Origin: PR03 sp964353555
Lineage (GTDB): Bacteria > Myxococcota_A > UBA9160 > PR03
Length of the DNA: 21,511 bases
NCBI GenBank assembly: GCA_964353555.1
Contig: CAYGWM010000070.1
Location: 1 to 21,511 of the forward strand
Direction of reading: 5' to 3'
Position 1 is the first letter of the stretch; the number at the start of each line of letters is the position of its first letter. Below, piece after piece: positions 20,997 to 21,511 of this stretch. A program made the translations under genes and the position numbers. The notes beneath the pieces are model-generated. The model was not told the origin of the DNA. It did not search any database and worked only from the letters and a program-made list of their open reading frames with translations.

Positions 20997-21061
20997 CCCC
21001 GGGAGCGCGGACGCCGTAGCCGCGTTGGGATCTCCGAGATCCGCTCCCGGGGTTTTTCTTT
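20997..21061 (+). terminator. Branched intrinsic terminator before moxR
   Basis: A perfect 9-bp GC-rich stem, CCCCGGGAG (20997-21005) with CTCCCGGGG (21044-21052), is followed directly by TTTTTCTTT (21053-21061). The enclosed 38 nt can form two more hairpins: CGCGG/CCGCG (21006-21010 with 21020-21024) and GGATCT/AGATCC (21028-21033 with 21037-21042). It acts on plus-strand transcripts only, since the opposite strand has no T-run after the stem. It ends 55 bp before the moxR start. Confidence 0.8.
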
Positions 21062-21116
21062 GCAAGCGACGCACCCTGCTGGCTGTCGGCTCCGCGTCCT
21101 GCCAGAATGCGCCGCC

Positions 21117-21511
21117 ATGGCCCATGACGACGCAGCTCCGACCTCCAACGGCTTCTCCCAGTTCGCCGGCACGCAGGGCTACATCGCCTCGCCGGCGCTG
21201 GTCGACGCAGTCAACTGCGCGATCGCGCTCCAGCGCCCGCTGCTGATCAAGGGCGAGCCCGGCACCGGCAAGACGCTGCTCGCGCAGCACGTCGCCGAGG
21301 GCCTCGGGCTCGCGATCGAGAAGTGGCACATCAAGTCGACGACGAAGGCGCAGGAAGGCCTCTACGTGTACGACACCGTGCAGCGCCTCAACGACGCGCG
21401 CTTCGGCGAGGGCGATGTCTCGAACATCCGCGCCTACATCCGGATGGGGCCGATGGGCCGCGCGTTCCAGAGCGAGGCGCGCAAGGTGCTGCTGATCGAC
21501 GAGGTCGACAA
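21117..21511 (+). CDS. MoxR-family AAA+ ATPase (partial, cut by window edge)
   Basis: The first 131 residues of a MoxR-type AAA+ ATPase; no stop occurs before the window ends. The Walker A motif GEPGTGKT is at 46-53 and the Walker B motif LLIDEVD at 125-131. The approach ASPALVDAVNCAIALQRPLLIKGEPG is typical of the family. MoxR ATPases act as chaperones that help mature or insert cofactors into partner proteins, often ones with von Willebrand A domains encoded downstream, which would lie beyond this window. The ATG at 21117 is the first start after the terminator; no strong ribosome site precedes it, although GCC repeats and CCAGAATG lie just upstream. Confidence 0.92.
   Translation, partial: MAHDDAAPTSNGFSQFAGTQGYIASPALVDAVNCAIALQRPLLIKGEPGTGKTLLAQHVAEGLGLAIEKWHIKSTTKAQEGLYVYDTVQRLNDARFGEGDVSNIRAYIRMGPMGRAFQSEARKVLLIDEVD

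Larger units (their letters stand above)
20721..21061 (+). ncRNA. Candidate structured leader or small RNA upstream of moxR
   Basis: The region between purU and moxR has more structure than an ordinary gap. In order: hairpin GGGGAT/ATCCCC (20726-20731 with 20739-20744), a 14-codon reading frame with a perfect ribosome site, a segment 20958-20967 that can pair either back to 20865-20874 or forward to 20991-20996, and a branched intrinsic terminator. I compared it by eye with 6S RNA, tmRNA, RNase P RNA, SRP RNA and the common riboswitches and found no match. It may be a free-standing small RNA or a transcription-attenuating leader of moxR. The boundaries are estimates from the promoter-like and terminator sequences. 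Confidence 0.4.

Noticed and set aside
20721..21061. 6S RNA, tmRNA, RNase P RNA, SRP RNA, cobalamin, ZTP, SAH or glycine riboswitch
   Set aside because: None of the conserved core sequences of these RNAs, as I know them, is present in either orientation; an Rfam scan would settle it.

Overview
This is a high-GC, densely packed chromosomal window with no sign of phage, insertion sequences, CRISPR, tRNA or rRNA. The gene families (DUF1329 outer-membrane protein, paired acyl-CoA dehydrogenases, PAC2-family protein, Alternative Complex III, MoxR ATPase) and the frequent GTG/TTG starts fit an aerobic, lipid-using Gram-negative bacterium of the broad former Deltaproteobacteria (Myxococcota, Binatota or similar). 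That placement is inference from gene content only.

Left part (1-4060): a secreted DUF1329 protein on the minus strand diverges from a compact sensor histidine kinase, an OmpR-type response regulator and a PAC2-family protein on the plus strand. Next (4080-7995, minus strand) is a tightly coupled lipid-oxidation operon, in transcription order thiolase, acyl-CoA dehydrogenase 1, acyl-CoA dehydrogenase 2 and a Trm112-like small protein. A 397-bp divergent intergenic region with short repeats separates it from the central operon.

Centre (8393-15952, plus strand): a complete actABCDEF operon for Alternative Complex III, the quinol:cytochrome c/oxidase oxidoreductase that replaces the bc1 complex. 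It has a pentaheme cytochrome, a large Mo-oxidoreductase-like/iron-sulfur subunit, two NrfD-like membrane subunits, a small two-helix DUF3341 subunit and a monoheme lipoprotein cytochrome. Junctions are overlaps or gaps of a few bases. Electrons from the neighbouring acyl-CoA dehydrogenases would plausibly enter the quinone pool that this complex drains, but no physical link is shown.

Right part: a rhomboid protease with a C-terminal TPR-like extension (plus strand) converges on a minus-strand operon of purU (formyltetrahydrofolate deformylase), a sulfatase-like lipoprotein and a membrane-anchored metallo-beta-lactamase-fold protein that has lost its metal ligands. Between purU and the moxR gene that runs off the right edge lies about 470 bp. 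It holds a candidate plus-strand transcript with a promoter-like -10, a 14-codon reading frame behind a perfect Shine-Dalgarno sequence, two mutually exclusive pairings and a branched intrinsic terminator just upstream of moxR. This leader/small RNA and the MBL-fold pseudoenzyme are the most unusual things in the window.
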